Source: Pseudarthrobacter phenanthrenivorans Sphe3 (GTDB lineage Bacteria > Actinomycetota > Actinomycetes > Actinomycetales > Micrococcaceae). Taken from it: a stretch of 64,000 bases of DNA. Both the position numbers and the translations under genes were made by a program. Positions within the stretch are counted from its first letter, which is position 1. Each line of letters opens with the position of its first letter. Under the pieces are notes generated by a model. It searched no databases, had not been told where the DNA came from, and saw nothing but the letters and a program-made list of their open reading frames with translations. The DNA lies in contig NC_015145.1 of the NCBI RefSeq assembly GCF_000189535.1, forward strand, positions 558,001 to 622,000, read 5' to 3'. Positions 43,079 through 51,206 of the stretch are shown here, piece after piece.

Positions 43079-43511
43079 TTTCGGCAGGTTCGAGGGCAAA
43101 GTGGTGCTGGTGGTCAACGTGGCGTCCAACTGTGGTTTTACGCCGCAGTACGCGGGGCTCGAGGCACTGTACGAAAAGTTCAGGGACCGCGGGTTTGAGG
43201 TCCTGGGCGTCCCCTGCAACCAGTTCGCGGGGCAGGAGCCCGGAAGTGACAGCGACATCGCCGAGTTCTGCGAGCGGAACTTCGGTGTGACGTTCGCCCT
43301 CACGGTCAAGGCCGACGTCCGCGGCAGGAACCAGCACCCGCTCTACGGGGAGCTCACCAAGTTTAAGACCGGGCTGCTTCCCGGACTGGTCAAGTGGAAC
43401 TTCGAAAAGTTCCTGGTCAGCCGGCACGGCGAGGTGGTGGGCCGCTTCGCTCCCACCGTGGAGCCGGACTCGGCAGAGATCATCGACGCGATCGAAAAAG
43501 AACTCGGCTGA
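43026..43511 (+). CDS. Glutathione peroxidase family (thioredoxin-type peroxidase)
   Basis: A 161-residue peroxidase. The peroxidatic Cys is in '[20 protein letters not shown]', Gln in '[15 protein letters not shown]', and Trp-Asn in '[12 protein letters not shown]', the family's catalytic set. As actinobacteria lack glutathione, thioredoxin or mycothiol is the likely reductant. GTG 43026 has GAGGA upstream; ATG 42999 is in frame. The gene begins inside the coding end of the M23 peptidase, so the two are cotranscribed. Confidence 0.92.
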   Translation: MTPLYPIPLTLNDGTATDFGRFEGKVVLVVNVASNCGFTPQYAGLEALYEKFRDRGFEVLGVPCNQFAGQEPGSDSDIAEFCERNFGVTFALTVKADVRGRNQHPLYGELTKFKTGLLPGLVKWNFEKFLVSRHGEVVGRFAPTVEPDSAEIIDAIEKELG

Positions 43512-43674
43512 AAACCGGCGCTTTGCCGAACGGGGCAGTGCAAAAGCGCAGTTCTTTTATTTTTTTCCACATCAGCTCCGGCGATTTACCCACAGTTTGC
43601 CAAATGTCTGATTGGATAAACATTACTGAAGGGTACAAGGGAAGCGCCGTTTCCCACCGACCACAGAGGCAGCA

Positions 43675-44604
43675 ATGGAGCACATCGAGGCCGAGCATCC
43701 CCGGCCACGCCATTTCCTACTCCACCTGAGCGATCCCCACCTGACGGGAGGTCCGAACCCCCTCTACGGCGTTGTTGACAGCGAAGCGCGGCTCATCCAG
43801 CTCTTCGACGAAGTCAAAGCGTCCGGGGCCAGGCCGGAGGCCGTCATCTTCACCGGCGACCTCGCAGACAAGGGTGACCCCGAAGCCTACGTCAAACTGC
43901 GGGCCATCGTTGAGCCCGCGTGCGAGGAACTCGGCGCGGAGGTCATCTGGGCCATGGGGAACCACGACAACCGGGCTAACTTCCGCACTGGCCTATTGGA
44001 CGAACCCGCCAATGACGCCCCCGTGGACAAGAGCTACTTCATCAACGGACTGCGCGTCATCACCATGGACACGTCCGTCCCCGGTTTCCACCATGGCGAG
44101 CTCAGCGACTCCCAGCTGGACTGGCTGACCCGTCAGCTGGACACGCCGGCCCCGGATGGCACCATCCTGGCGCTGCACCATCCGCCCGTACCGTCCGTCC
44201 TGGATCTTTCCGTCCTTGTTGAACTGCGGGACCAGGCCTCGCTGGAAGCGGTGGTCCGCAATTCGGACGTCCGCACCATCCTCGCCGGCCACCTGCACTA
44301 TTCGACGACGGCGAGCTTCGCCGGCATCCCCGTGTCCGTGGCCTCAGCCAGTTGCTATACCCAGGACCTCAACGTTCCCGTTGGCGGCACCAGAGGACAG
44401 GACGGCGGGCAAGCCTTCAACCTGGTCCACGTGTACGAGCACACGATCGTGCACTCGGTGGTTCCCATGGGCAGGTCGACGACGGTAGGGGAGTACGTCT
44501 CCCCGGAAGAGACAAAGCATCGGCTGGCCGCCGCCGGGATCCGGATACCGGAAACTGCCAAACCCCGGAGCAGCGCGAAGATAGGCCTGCCCACCAGCCA
44601 CTGA
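43675..44604 (+). CDS. Calcineurin-like metallophosphoesterase (CpdA type)
   Basis: A 309-residue phosphodiesterase. All metal motifs are present: '[12 protein letters not shown]' (DxH), '[12 protein letters not shown]' (GD), '[12 protein letters not shown]' (GNHD), 'LALHHPPVP' (H) and '[11 protein letters not shown]' (GHxH). It is close to cyclic-AMP phosphodiesterase CpdA and the cyclic nucleotide class III group, but could act on other phosphodiesters. No signal peptide is seen. It ends at a strong terminator. Confidence 0.9.
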   Translation: MEHIEAEHPRPRHFLLHLSDPHLTGGPNPLYGVVDSEARLIQLFDEVKASGARPEAVIFTGDLADKGDPEAYVKLRAIVEPACEELGAEVIWAMGNHDNRANFRTGLLDEPANDAPVDKSYFINGLRVITMDTSVPGFHHGELSDSQLDWLTRQLDTPAPDGTILALHHPPVPSVLDLSVLVELRDQASLEAVVRNSDVRTILAGHLHYSTTASFAGIPVSVASASCYTQDLNVPVGGTRGQDGGQAFNLVHVYEHTIVHSVVPMGRSTTVGEYVSPEETKHRLAAAGIRIPETAKPRSSAKIGLPTSH

Positions 44605-44627
44605 CGTCAGTGATGCTCAAGACATGA

Positions 44628-44664
44628 AAGGTCCGTGCCGCCCAGCGGCACGGACCTTCATTTT
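44628..44664. terminator. Intrinsic terminator between phosphoesterase and Stealth genes
   Basis: A 14-bp perfect stem (44628-44641 with 44645-44658) with a 3-base loop, then CATTTTTC on the plus strand. It lies between convergent genes. Confidence 0.85.
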
Positions 44665-44685
44665 TCGCTCTTGTATTCCCGCAGC

Positions 44686-46365
44686 CTATTTTTCCCAGGG
44701 CGCCTTGATGGGGAAGTACTTCTCCAGGAAGTCCGTGACAAGTTTGGCTCGCTCGTCGGCGTCCACCTCCGGGAAACTTCCGTCATTCAGGCAGAAGAAG
44801 TCCATGTTCCGCTTGGCCAGCAGCTTGGGCAGGTACTTGAGCCCGGCCCGCATGGTGGTGTCCACGTAGCGGACCTTCGCCGCGGTCTGGGTTACCGCAC
44901 GGCCGGTAAGCAGGGCGTAGTAGTGGTAAAAGGAGTTGGTGACGGAGATGTTGTCCGCCGCCCGGAACCGGCTCGCCGCCGTCTTCCGGAATTCCTCCGG
45001 GAACTCGCGCTCCATCCGGGCCACGACGCTGCGGCGCAGGGGGGCCGCACTGTGCTCGAGGTGGCGGGTGGTGATCCGCCCGAACCGGTTCCACAGCAGC
45101 TTGCGGTTAACCCGCGCCGCGTTTTCGAAACCGCTGCGCTCTGCCGCGTTCTCACCCAGTCCAATGCGGGTTTCCGCCTCGATGAACTTGGTGATGCCGC
45201 CCGGGGTGAAGAACATGTCCGGACTGACCGGCCGGCCGAAGAACATGTCGTCGTTGGAGTACAGGAAGTGCTCGGAGAGGCCTTCGATGTTGTGAAGCTG
45301 GCACTCCACCGCCTGGGAGTTGTGCGTGGGAAGCACGGAGGGGTCGGAGAAGAACTCCTCACTGCGGACGATGGTCACCGACGGATGTTCGGCCAGCCAC
45401 TCCGGGGCCGGTGAATCCGTGGCGATGAAGATCCGGCGGATCCAGGGAGCGAACATGTACACGGACCGGAGTGCGTACTTGAGTTCGTTGATCTGCCGGA
45501 AACGGGCCTCGTGGTCATCGCCTTCGCCCAGGACCACGTCCTTCTGCTGCGCCCGCCTGGCGGCGATGTATTCGGGGGAGCTTCCGTCCACCCACGAGAA
45601 GACCAGGTCGATGTCGAAGCTGATGTCGCTGGCATGGTCAGCGAACATGTTCTCGATGGTGGGCCACGTGTGGCCGTAACGCTCAACAGTGCCGCGGACG
45701 GCATCCTGGCGGAGCAGGGTCCGGCGGGTGAGCGAGTTCTCGATGGGCAGGATGATCTCATCGCCCTTGAAGGACCACAGCTCAATCTGGACACCCGCTG
45801 AAGCGCCGAACTCGAAGCCGCCGGTGGGTTCCACGCGGGGCCGGTACAGGCGGAAGATGCGCGCCTGCCGGTTGGAGGAGAGCTCGCCGTCCGCGACCAG
45901 GAATGAAGTTTTCTTCTTGGCATCCACGGTCATGGAATAGAAAGGCTCGTCCCGGCAGGCTTCCACCATGGCAGCCCGCAGTTTCTTCCGGTCTTTCCAG
46001 TCCAAGGCAATGACTGGCCGGTCATTGTTCCCCCTCACCAGCAGGTATTCCAGGCCCGCGTTGGCCAGCACATTGCGTACGAACAGGAGGTCCTCCACCA
46101 TGGCCTGGTAGGGAGTCCTGTTGTGGTTGATCAGCGCAATGCGGCCCTTATGCGTGATGACATCAGGGCGGGGGTTCAGCCGCTGCTCAGCTTCGGGTGA
46201 AGTGATCTCCGCGTGAAATTGTTCCTCTACGGATGCCTGGCCGCCGTAGTAGACCTCGTCTTGAACCGGTGCTTCTGTAATGGTTGTCTCCGTGCTGGAT
46301 GATTTATCGTGTCTTCTTGCATGATAGCCCTGCCCGGGAAACGGGGAGTTTCCAGGCAGGGGCAA
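44686..46365 (-). CDS. Stealth family polysaccharide phosphotransferase
   Basis: About 559 residues. The Stealth regions are evident: CR1 'DIDLVFSWVDGSSPEY' (~residue 255), CR2 'INELKYALRSVYMFAPWIRR' through 'HFLYSNDDMFFGRPV' (~295-405), CR3 around 'VTNSFYHYYALLTGRAV', and CR4 'NMDFFCLNDGSF'. The family transfers hexose-1-phosphate in capsule or teichoic-like polymers (for example CpsY, SacB). The first ~230 residues are a poorly known domain. The start is uncertain: TTG 46365 is the only early start and no ribosome site is obvious. No other polymer genes flank it. Confidence 0.88.
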   Translation of the reverse strand: MPLPGNSPFPGQGYHARRHDKSSSTETTITEAPVQDEVYYGGQASVEEQFHAEITSPEAEQRLNPRPDVITHKGRIALINHNRTPYQAMVEDLLFVRNVLANAGLEYLLVRGNNDRPVIALDWKDRKKLRAAMVEACRDEPFYSMTVDAKKKTSFLVADGELSSNRQARIFRLYRPRVEPTGGFEFGASAGVQIELWSFKGDEIILPIENSLTRRTLLRQDAVRGTVERYGHTWPTIENMFADHASDISFDIDLVFSWVDGSSPEYIAARRAQQKDVVLGEGDDHEARFRQINELKYALRSVYMFAPWIRRIFIATDSPAPEWLAEHPSVTIVRSEEFFSDPSVLPTHNSQAVECQLHNIEGLSEHFLYSNDDMFFGRPVSPDMFFTPGGITKFIEAETRIGLGENAAERSGFENAARVNRKLLWNRFGRITTRHLEHSAAPLRRSVVARMEREFPEEFRKTAASRFRAADNISVTNSFYHYYALLTGRAVTQTAAKVRYVDTTMRAGLKYLPKLLAKRNMDFFCLNDGSFPEVDADERAKLVTDFLEKYFPIKAPWEK

Positions 46366-46394
46366 CGCCCGGACAGATCGTGCCCGGCAGGGGC

Positions 46395-47324
46395 TTAGAT
46401 GCCCAGCGCCTCGCGCCAGCTGCGCAGGAAAGCGCCGCCGGCGTCGTCGTGGATCACGGAGGCGTCAAGCCCCAGGTCCCCGGCCGTCAGGATCTCATAG
46501 GGCTTGACCGGAACGCCGTCCGCCGGGCGGACGTCCACGTGCTTGACCGCATGGTCATTGTGGTGAAGCCAGTCCGCCATTGCATAGTCGGTGCGTGAAT
46601 CACCCACGGTCCGCCACGCCTCCGGGGTGATGCCCTGTGCGGCGAGCAGCTCCACCGCACGGCTGGCGCCCAGGTCCTTGCCCAGCCGTACCGACTCGAT
46701 GTCCGTGGAGATGATGGTGGGATCCACGCGGTAGTCAACCTCGTCGTCGGAATTCGGCGCGTGATGGTCCAGCCGCACCACGCCCAGCCCGTGGCGGCCC
46801 ATCAGGTCCATGGCGTCGGCGTCGAACAGCTTCTGCTCGGCCAGGTAGTCCTCGCTGGGCACGTCGATGTGCTGCTCCACGGAAACCATGGCCCGCTTGG
46901 TCTCATCAAAGAACATGTGGGCGGCATAGTCCTCGGCCACCATGCGCCGGATGTCGTCCCCGTAAGCGGCGGGCACGGCGAGTTCACGGTCCACGTGGAT
47001 GGGGCCCGGCCCCGCTGCGGTGTAGCTGAACCACACGGCACCTTTTTCGCAGACGGCGTGGATGATGGTGCCCGCAGGAATTCCGGCGGCGATCATGGGT
47101 TCCATGACCTGTTCGCGGATGAAGGCGTCCGAGCGTCCGGTGTTGAAAACGACGGGAATGCCGGCCGCGGCGAGGGCCACCAGGTCATCGATGATTTCCC
47201 GCTTCACGTCGCGGGTGACCGGGCTTGCCACGGGGCCGTCCACATCGAGCAGGAGCGCCAGCGGCGGCGTGGCCGGGGCGTGGGCCCCAGGTGCGGATAC
47301 GGCAGGGGACTCGGATGCTGTCAT
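46395..47324 (-). CDS. HAD family hydrolase
   Basis: A 309-residue phosphatase-like protein. Motif I 'LALLLDVDGPVASPVTRDVK' has D-x-D, 'VVFNTGRSDAF' is motif II, and 'RTVGDSRTDYAMADWLHH' is motif IV; Lys in 'SVRLGKDLGASRA' is a candidate for motif III. A cap is inserted between motifs II and III (sucrose-phosphatase/Cof-like layout). It lies just upstream of the Stealth gene in the same direction (about 30 bases), so the two may be cotranscribed. The substrate is unknown. Confidence 0.82.
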   Translation of the reverse strand: MTASESPAVSAPGAHAPATPPLALLLDVDGPVASPVTRDVKREIIDDLVALAAAGIPVVFNTGRSDAFIREQVMEPMIAAGIPAGTIIHAVCEKGAVWFSYTAAGPGPIHVDRELAVPAAYGDDIRRMVAEDYAAHMFFDETKRAMVSVEQHIDVPSEDYLAEQKLFDADAMDLMGRHGLGVVRLDHHAPNSDDEVDYRVDPTIISTDIESVRLGKDLGASRAVELLAAQGITPEAWRTVGDSRTDYAMADWLHHNDHAVKHVDVRPADGVPVKPYEILTAGDLGLDASVIHDDAGGAFLRSWREALGI

Positions 47325-47471
47325 GCGTCTATTCTCTCAGCCGCGCCCTGCAGGCCTGCGCCGGGCAAGGGATGGTCACGGTATGTGACAGATGGTCACT
47401 GTTTGGCCACAACCTGCAGGAGGCGCGGCCGGGCGCTTTCGCTCCGCGGGCAGGATGCCTAGTGTGGCAAG

Positions 47472-47771
47472 GTGATATTCAAAGCTGTGGGCGAGGGCCG
47501 CCCTTACCCCGAGCACGGTTACACGACGCCCAAGGAATGGGCATCGCTTCCGCCCCGTCCGGTGCGGCTGGACGAGCTGGTGACCACCAAGCGCACCCTG
47601 GACCTCGAGGCCCTGCTCGCTGAAGATTCCACTTTCTTTGGTGATCTTTTCCCGCACGTGGTGCAGTACCAGGGGACCCTGTACCTGGAGGACGGGCTGC
47701 ACAGGGCCGTCCGGACGGCCCTGCACCAGCGCACCGCGATCCACGCCCGTGTCCTGGTGATAGATGGCTAG
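47472..47771 (+). CDS. Small conserved actinobacterial protein (VapB-annotated family)
   Basis: 99 residues. 'MIFKAVGEGRPYPEHGYTTP' and 'RPVRLDELVTTKRTLDLEAL' followed by 'LAEDSTFFGDLFPHVVQYQG' mark a family conserved across actinobacteria, in my memory often labelled VapB-type antitoxin although no toxin partner is next to it. Its end overlaps the LytR C-terminal gene start by 8 bases, a pairing I recall from other genomes. No antitoxin function is supported here. GTG 47472 is the start. Confidence 0.72.
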   Translation: MIFKAVGEGRPYPEHGYTTPKEWASLPPRPVRLDELVTTKRTLDLEALLAEDSTFFGDLFPHVVQYQGTLYLEDGLHRAVRTALHQRTAIHARVLVIDG

Positions 47772-48438
47772 GAAGCGGGAGCAGGACGCCAGCGTCCTCC
47801 ATGGCCACCACGTTGTCACCGGGCAGGAGCTGCGGGCCACGTTCGAAGCGGCGCGCGACGCCGATGACACCGCCCGCGTCCGGCGCCGGGCCCTGCACGG
47901 AATTGTCCTGGTCCTCCTCATTGGCCTGATCGTGGCCGGCATCATCACCGCCCTGGCCGTCATCAACGGGCAGCTGAAAATCCCTGCCGCAGCCCCTGCC
48001 GAGGAGGCCGTCTCCACCTGCCCGGCCGCAACCTTCGATTACACCCCGAACGACCAGGTCAACCTCAACGTCTACAACTCCACCAGCAGGCCCGGCCTGG
48101 CACGTTCGGTCGCGGACGAGTTCCTGGCCAGGAAGTTCGTGGTGGGGGCAGTTTCCAATATCGACGCCGGCTACCGCGGCGTTGCCGCCGTGATTTCCGG
48201 GGCAGCCGGCCAGTCCGCCGCGTTCACGGTCCAGCGGAACCTGCCGGGCTCGGACTACTTCCAGGACGGCAGGACGGACGGCAGCGTCGATGTGGTCCTT
48301 GCCCAGGACTACAAGGCGCTGACCCCGCCGGAGCTTGTTGACCAGACGCCCGGAAAGTTGAGTTGTCCCCGCGAAAGCCGACGCATTGCGGACGACGACA
48401 AATGGCCGGTCATCCCGTCGGCCGCGCCGACTCGCTGA
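47764..48438 (+). CDS. LytR C-terminal domain membrane protein
   Basis: 224 residues. One membrane helix ('GIVLVLLIGLIVAGIITALA', about residues 46-65) is preceded by a charged cytosolic head. The outer part (about 95-190) is a LytR_C domain: 'QVNLNVYNSTSRPGLARSVA' and 'EFLARKFVVGAVSNI'. This domain occurs beside LytR-CpsA-Psr enzymes that attach polymers to the cell wall, but the catalytic LCP domain is absent. It overlaps the preceding small gene by 8 bases. Confidence 0.88.
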   Translation: MARKREQDASVLHGHHVVTGQELRATFEAARDADDTARVRRRALHGIVLVLLIGLIVAGIITALAVINGQLKIPAAAPAEEAVSTCPAATFDYTPNDQVNLNVYNSTSRPGLARSVADEFLARKFVVGAVSNIDAGYRGVAAVISGAAGQSAAFTVQRNLPGSDYFQDGRTDGSVDVVLAQDYKALTPPELVDQTPGKLSCPRESRRIADDDKWPVIPSAAPTR

Positions 48439-48458
48439 ACCGCCGGCCTAACGGCAAT

Positions 48459-49109
48459 TCAGCCAGCCACCGCGGGAAGCGGGCTGAGCCGCACGGGGCG
48501 GCCGTCGTCGTCGAACCTGGCGCCGGCGCCCTGCTGGATGAAGCGCACCGTCCTGGCCACGCGCGCCTCCAGTTCTTCGGGCTCGTCGCTGCCCCGCGCC
48601 GCACTGGAGGACAGGGTGCCCAGGATCAGCTGCGCCTGCTGGTCGATGTCCGCGGCAGGCAGGTACCCCTGCTCCATCCCGTCCCGCAGGATTCCCTGCA
48701 GCAGGACGCTCAGCTCGCCCACGTGATCGGCCAGTTTGGCAAAGGACGACGGCGACAGCACGGCTCCCATGGCAGGGCCCGGCGGGAGGTGGCGGCGGCT
48801 GAGGTCCACCACTTGGGCGCGGACGTACAGGGCCAGCCGGTCCACCGGGTTGTCCAGGCGTGCCAGGGACTCCCGCAGCTCGGAGAGGAACTTCGCGGTT
48901 TCCACGAGCGCATAGGAGATCAGCAGCTCTTCGATGTCCGCGTAGTAGTTGTAGACGGCGGTCCGGCCCACCCCGGCGTGCCGAGCCACATCCGTCATGG
49001 TCAGGCCGGGGAGGCCGTGGGAGAAAAGGAGTTCGCCGAAGGCCGTGAGGATGCGACGCTGGGTGTCTGCTCGTTGCTCGGCGTTGCTGGCCGCTGAAAT
49101 CCTTGGCAT
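48459..49109 (-). CDS. TetR family transcriptional regulator
   Basis: A 216-residue repressor. The N-terminal helix-turn-helix is 'RILTAFGELLFSHGLPGLTM' and 'TDVARHAGVGRTAVYNYYAD'. The C-terminal ligand domain is not conserved enough to suggest an effector. A short inverted repeat (GACAC/GTGTC) lies directly before the start. The neighbouring DsbA-like gene at 49158 lies 48 bases upstream on the same strand and may be regulated with it. Confidence 0.88.
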   Translation of the reverse strand: MPRISAASNAEQRADTQRRILTAFGELLFSHGLPGLTMTDVARHAGVGRTAVYNYYADIEELLISYALVETAKFLSELRESLARLDNPVDRLALYVRAQVVDLSRRHLPPGPAMGAVLSPSSFAKLADHVGELSVLLQGILRDGMEQGYLPAADIDQQAQLILGTLSSSAARGSDEPEELEARVARTVRFIQQGAGARFDDDGRPVRLSPLPAVAG

Positions 49110-49112
49110 GTA

Positions 49113-49133
49113 GACACTTTACCGCGATGTGTC
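49113..49133. promoter_or_regulatory. Candidate TetR operator
   Basis: GACAC (49113-49117) and GTGTC (49129-49133) form a short inverted repeat with 11 bases between, immediately upstream of the TetR start codon. Repressors of this family usually bind such sites over their own promoter. The arms are short, so confidence is modest. Confidence 0.35.
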
Positions 49134-49157
49134 AGTAAAAGCCCCCGTTTGTGCCGC

Positions 49158-49856
49158 CTAGACCTGGCAGCCGTCCGGTCCGCAGGCGTCGCCATCCGTG
49201 GAGTTGACCAGCACCAGCGGATTGGCTTCCTGCCAGGCCTGGTTGAGGGCGGCTGTGAAGGTTTCAGCGGGCTGGGCCCCGGACAGCCCATACTTCCGGT
49301 CGATGACGAAGAACGGGACGCCGCTGATGCCCAGGGACCGGGCCTCCTGGATATCGGAACGGACCTCGGCGGCGAACTTGTCGGTGGTGAACAGCTCGTC
49401 CAGCTCGGCGCGGTCGATGCCCAGGTCCTGGCCAAGGGACGTGAGGTACTCCCGGCTGCCGATGTCCTTGCCGTGTTCGAAGTGGTCGCTCAGCAGGCGC
49501 TCCTTGGCGGCGTCCTGTTGCCCGTGCGCCGCGGCGAGGTGGATCAGGCGGTGGGCGTTGAAACTGTTGGCCACCACTACCGAGTCGAAGCGGTAGTTAA
49601 GGCCCTCGGCCTTGGCCTGCTCGGCCACATGGTGGAACATTTGCGAAACCTGCTGCGCCGGCAGGCCCTTGCGGCTGCTCAGGTACTCCAGTTCCGTTCC
49701 GTCGTAGTGTTCGGGAAGGGTGGGGTCCAGCTGGTAGCTTCGCCAGGCCACCTCCACGGAATCACGGTGCGGGAAGGCGGCAAGGGCAGTTTCGAAGCGG
49801 CGCTTGCCAATAAAGCACCAGGGGCAGGCGACGTCCGACCAGATTTCAATCTTCAT
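49158..49856 (-). CDS. DsbA family oxidoreductase (FrnE-like)
   Basis: A 232-residue thioredoxin-fold protein of the FrnE/2-hydroxychromene isomerase-like DsbA group. The active site CxxC is in 'IEIWSDVACPWCFIGKRRF' (residues ~11-14). 'GLNYRFDSVVVANSFNAHRL' and 'GVPFFVIDRKYGLSGAQPAE' are family motifs, the last with the cis-Pro. No signal peptide is present, so it acts in the cytosol, perhaps in redox stress. A C-terminal 'CGPDGCQV' adds a second Cys pair. ATG 49856 was chosen as the family-typical start. Confidence 0.92.
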   Translation of the reverse strand: MKIEIWSDVACPWCFIGKRRFETALAAFPHRDSVEVAWRSYQLDPTLPEHYDGTELEYLSSRKGLPAQQVSQMFHHVAEQAKAEGLNYRFDSVVVANSFNAHRLIHLAAAHGQQDAAKERLLSDHFEHGKDIGSREYLTSLGQDLGIDRAELDELFTTDKFAAEVRSDIQEARSLGISGVPFFVIDRKYGLSGAQPAETFTAALNQAWQEANPLVLVNSTDGDACGPDGCQV

Positions 49857-50085
49857 GTCCAAGGAAACAGCGCCCCCGCGGCCTCCATTCCGGCACCCGG
49901 TATGAGGTATCCCACAGTTGGGTCTTGTCGGGTGCCGGTATCTGGGCAATAGTCGGAGTGTGGGCTAAGCAGAGGCCCTGTGGGGTGAACACTCCCAACA
50001 GCGCGCGGACCGGGAAATGGTTTCGCGGAGTTAGCTGCCCGGCCCACTGGGGGAGCCCGGCCTGTCATTTTCCTGGAGGTCAGGG

Positions 50086-51147
50086 ATGCGGATAGGACTG
50101 GTTGCCGGACCGTGGATTACGGTCCCGCCCGTTACGTACGGTGGAACAGAAAGAGTAGTGGACAGCCTTGCCAGGGGTTTCGCCGCCGCCGGGCACGAAG
50201 TGCTGCTGGCGGCGCCCTCGGACAGCACCTGCCCCGTGCCCAGGGTGCACGGCATGCGGCCTTCTGTCCCCGGCGAGCTGAGCCTCACCCTGGCGGAACT
50301 CAGCCAGGTGACACGGGCCTACGCTGGGCTCGACGACGTGGACATCATCCACGACCACACCATGGCTGGCCCGCTGTACCTGGGGCGGCCGGAACATATC
50401 CCGGTAGTAACCACGGTCCATGGTTCGCTCCACGTCCAGGCGCAGGACGTGTACCAGGCCATCGCCCGGCGGGCGGCGGTGATCGCGATTTCCCGGGACC
50501 AGAGCTCACAGGCGCCGCACGTCCCCATCAGCCGCGTGATCCACCACGGGATGAACGTCGCGTCGGTGCCGGTGGGTTCAGGCAGCGGAGGCTACCTCTG
50601 CTTCGTGGGCAGGGCCTGCCCGGACAAGGGGCTGCTGGAGGCGGTGACGATCGCCCGGGAAGCGGGAATACCGTTGAGGATCGCGGTGAAGATGCGCGAG
50701 GAGGAAGAGGTCCGCTATTTCCGCGACGTCATCGAACCCATCCTGGGTCCGAACGAGGACTTCGTCGGAGAAGTGGATGATGCCGCCAAATACAAGTTGA
50801 TGGGTGAAGCTATCGCCTTCCTCAACCCGATCCAGTGGCACGAACCGTTCGGGTTGGTCATGATCGAGGCGCTGGCCGCCGGAACTCCCGTTGTTGGCAC
50901 GAGCATCGGTTCGGCGCCGGAAATCATTGAGCATGGACGCACCGGATTCCTTGGACCCACCGACCAGCTGGCCGGCTTCGTCCAGGAGGCGGCAGCCCTG
51001 GACCGGGCAGCGTGCCGGAAGGCTGCGGAGGAGAAATTCAGCGAGGAACGGATGGTGGCGGACCACCTCCAGCTGTTCACGGAGCTTCTTGAAGGGAGTG
51101 TGCCCGCAGGGGTTCCGGATGCGGTCCGGTTGCACCAGAATCTTTAA
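50086..51147 (+). CDS. GT4 family glycosyltransferase
   Basis: A 353-residue GT-B enzyme. The N-terminal Gly-rich loop 'GPWITVPPVTYGGTERVVDS' binds the acceptor side, and 'HEPFGLVMIEALAAGTPVVG' carries the E-x7-E donor-binding motif near residue 260. 'GYLCFVGRACPDKGLLEAVT' begins the second Rossmann domain. It lies 59 bases upstream of the debranching-type enzyme gene, pointing to a shared role in a glucan or glycoconjugate. The donor and acceptor are unknown. Confidence 0.88.
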   Translation: MRIGLVAGPWITVPPVTYGGTERVVDSLARGFAAAGHEVLLAAPSDSTCPVPRVHGMRPSVPGELSLTLAELSQVTRAYAGLDDVDIIHDHTMAGPLYLGRPEHIPVVTTVHGSLHVQAQDVYQAIARRAAVIAISRDQSSQAPHVPISRVIHHGMNVASVPVGSGSGGYLCFVGRACPDKGLLEAVTIAREAGIPLRIAVKMREEEEVRYFRDVIEPILGPNEDFVGEVDDAAKYKLMGEAIAFLNPIQWHEPFGLVMIEALAAGTPVVGTSIGSAPEIIEHGRTGFLGPTDQLAGFVQEAAALDRAACRKAAEEKFSEERMVADHLQLFTELLEGSVPAGVPDAVRLHQNL

Positions 51148-51206
51148 GGGGCGGGCGGCCTGCCGATCCCCGGCAGGATCCCGTAGCTGAGAGAAGGAGT
51201 CCGTCC

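Noticed and set aside
47472-47771. A VapBC-type toxin-antitoxin system
   Set aside because: No toxin gene is adjacent; the partner is a LytR-C membrane protein. The antitoxin label is not supported.
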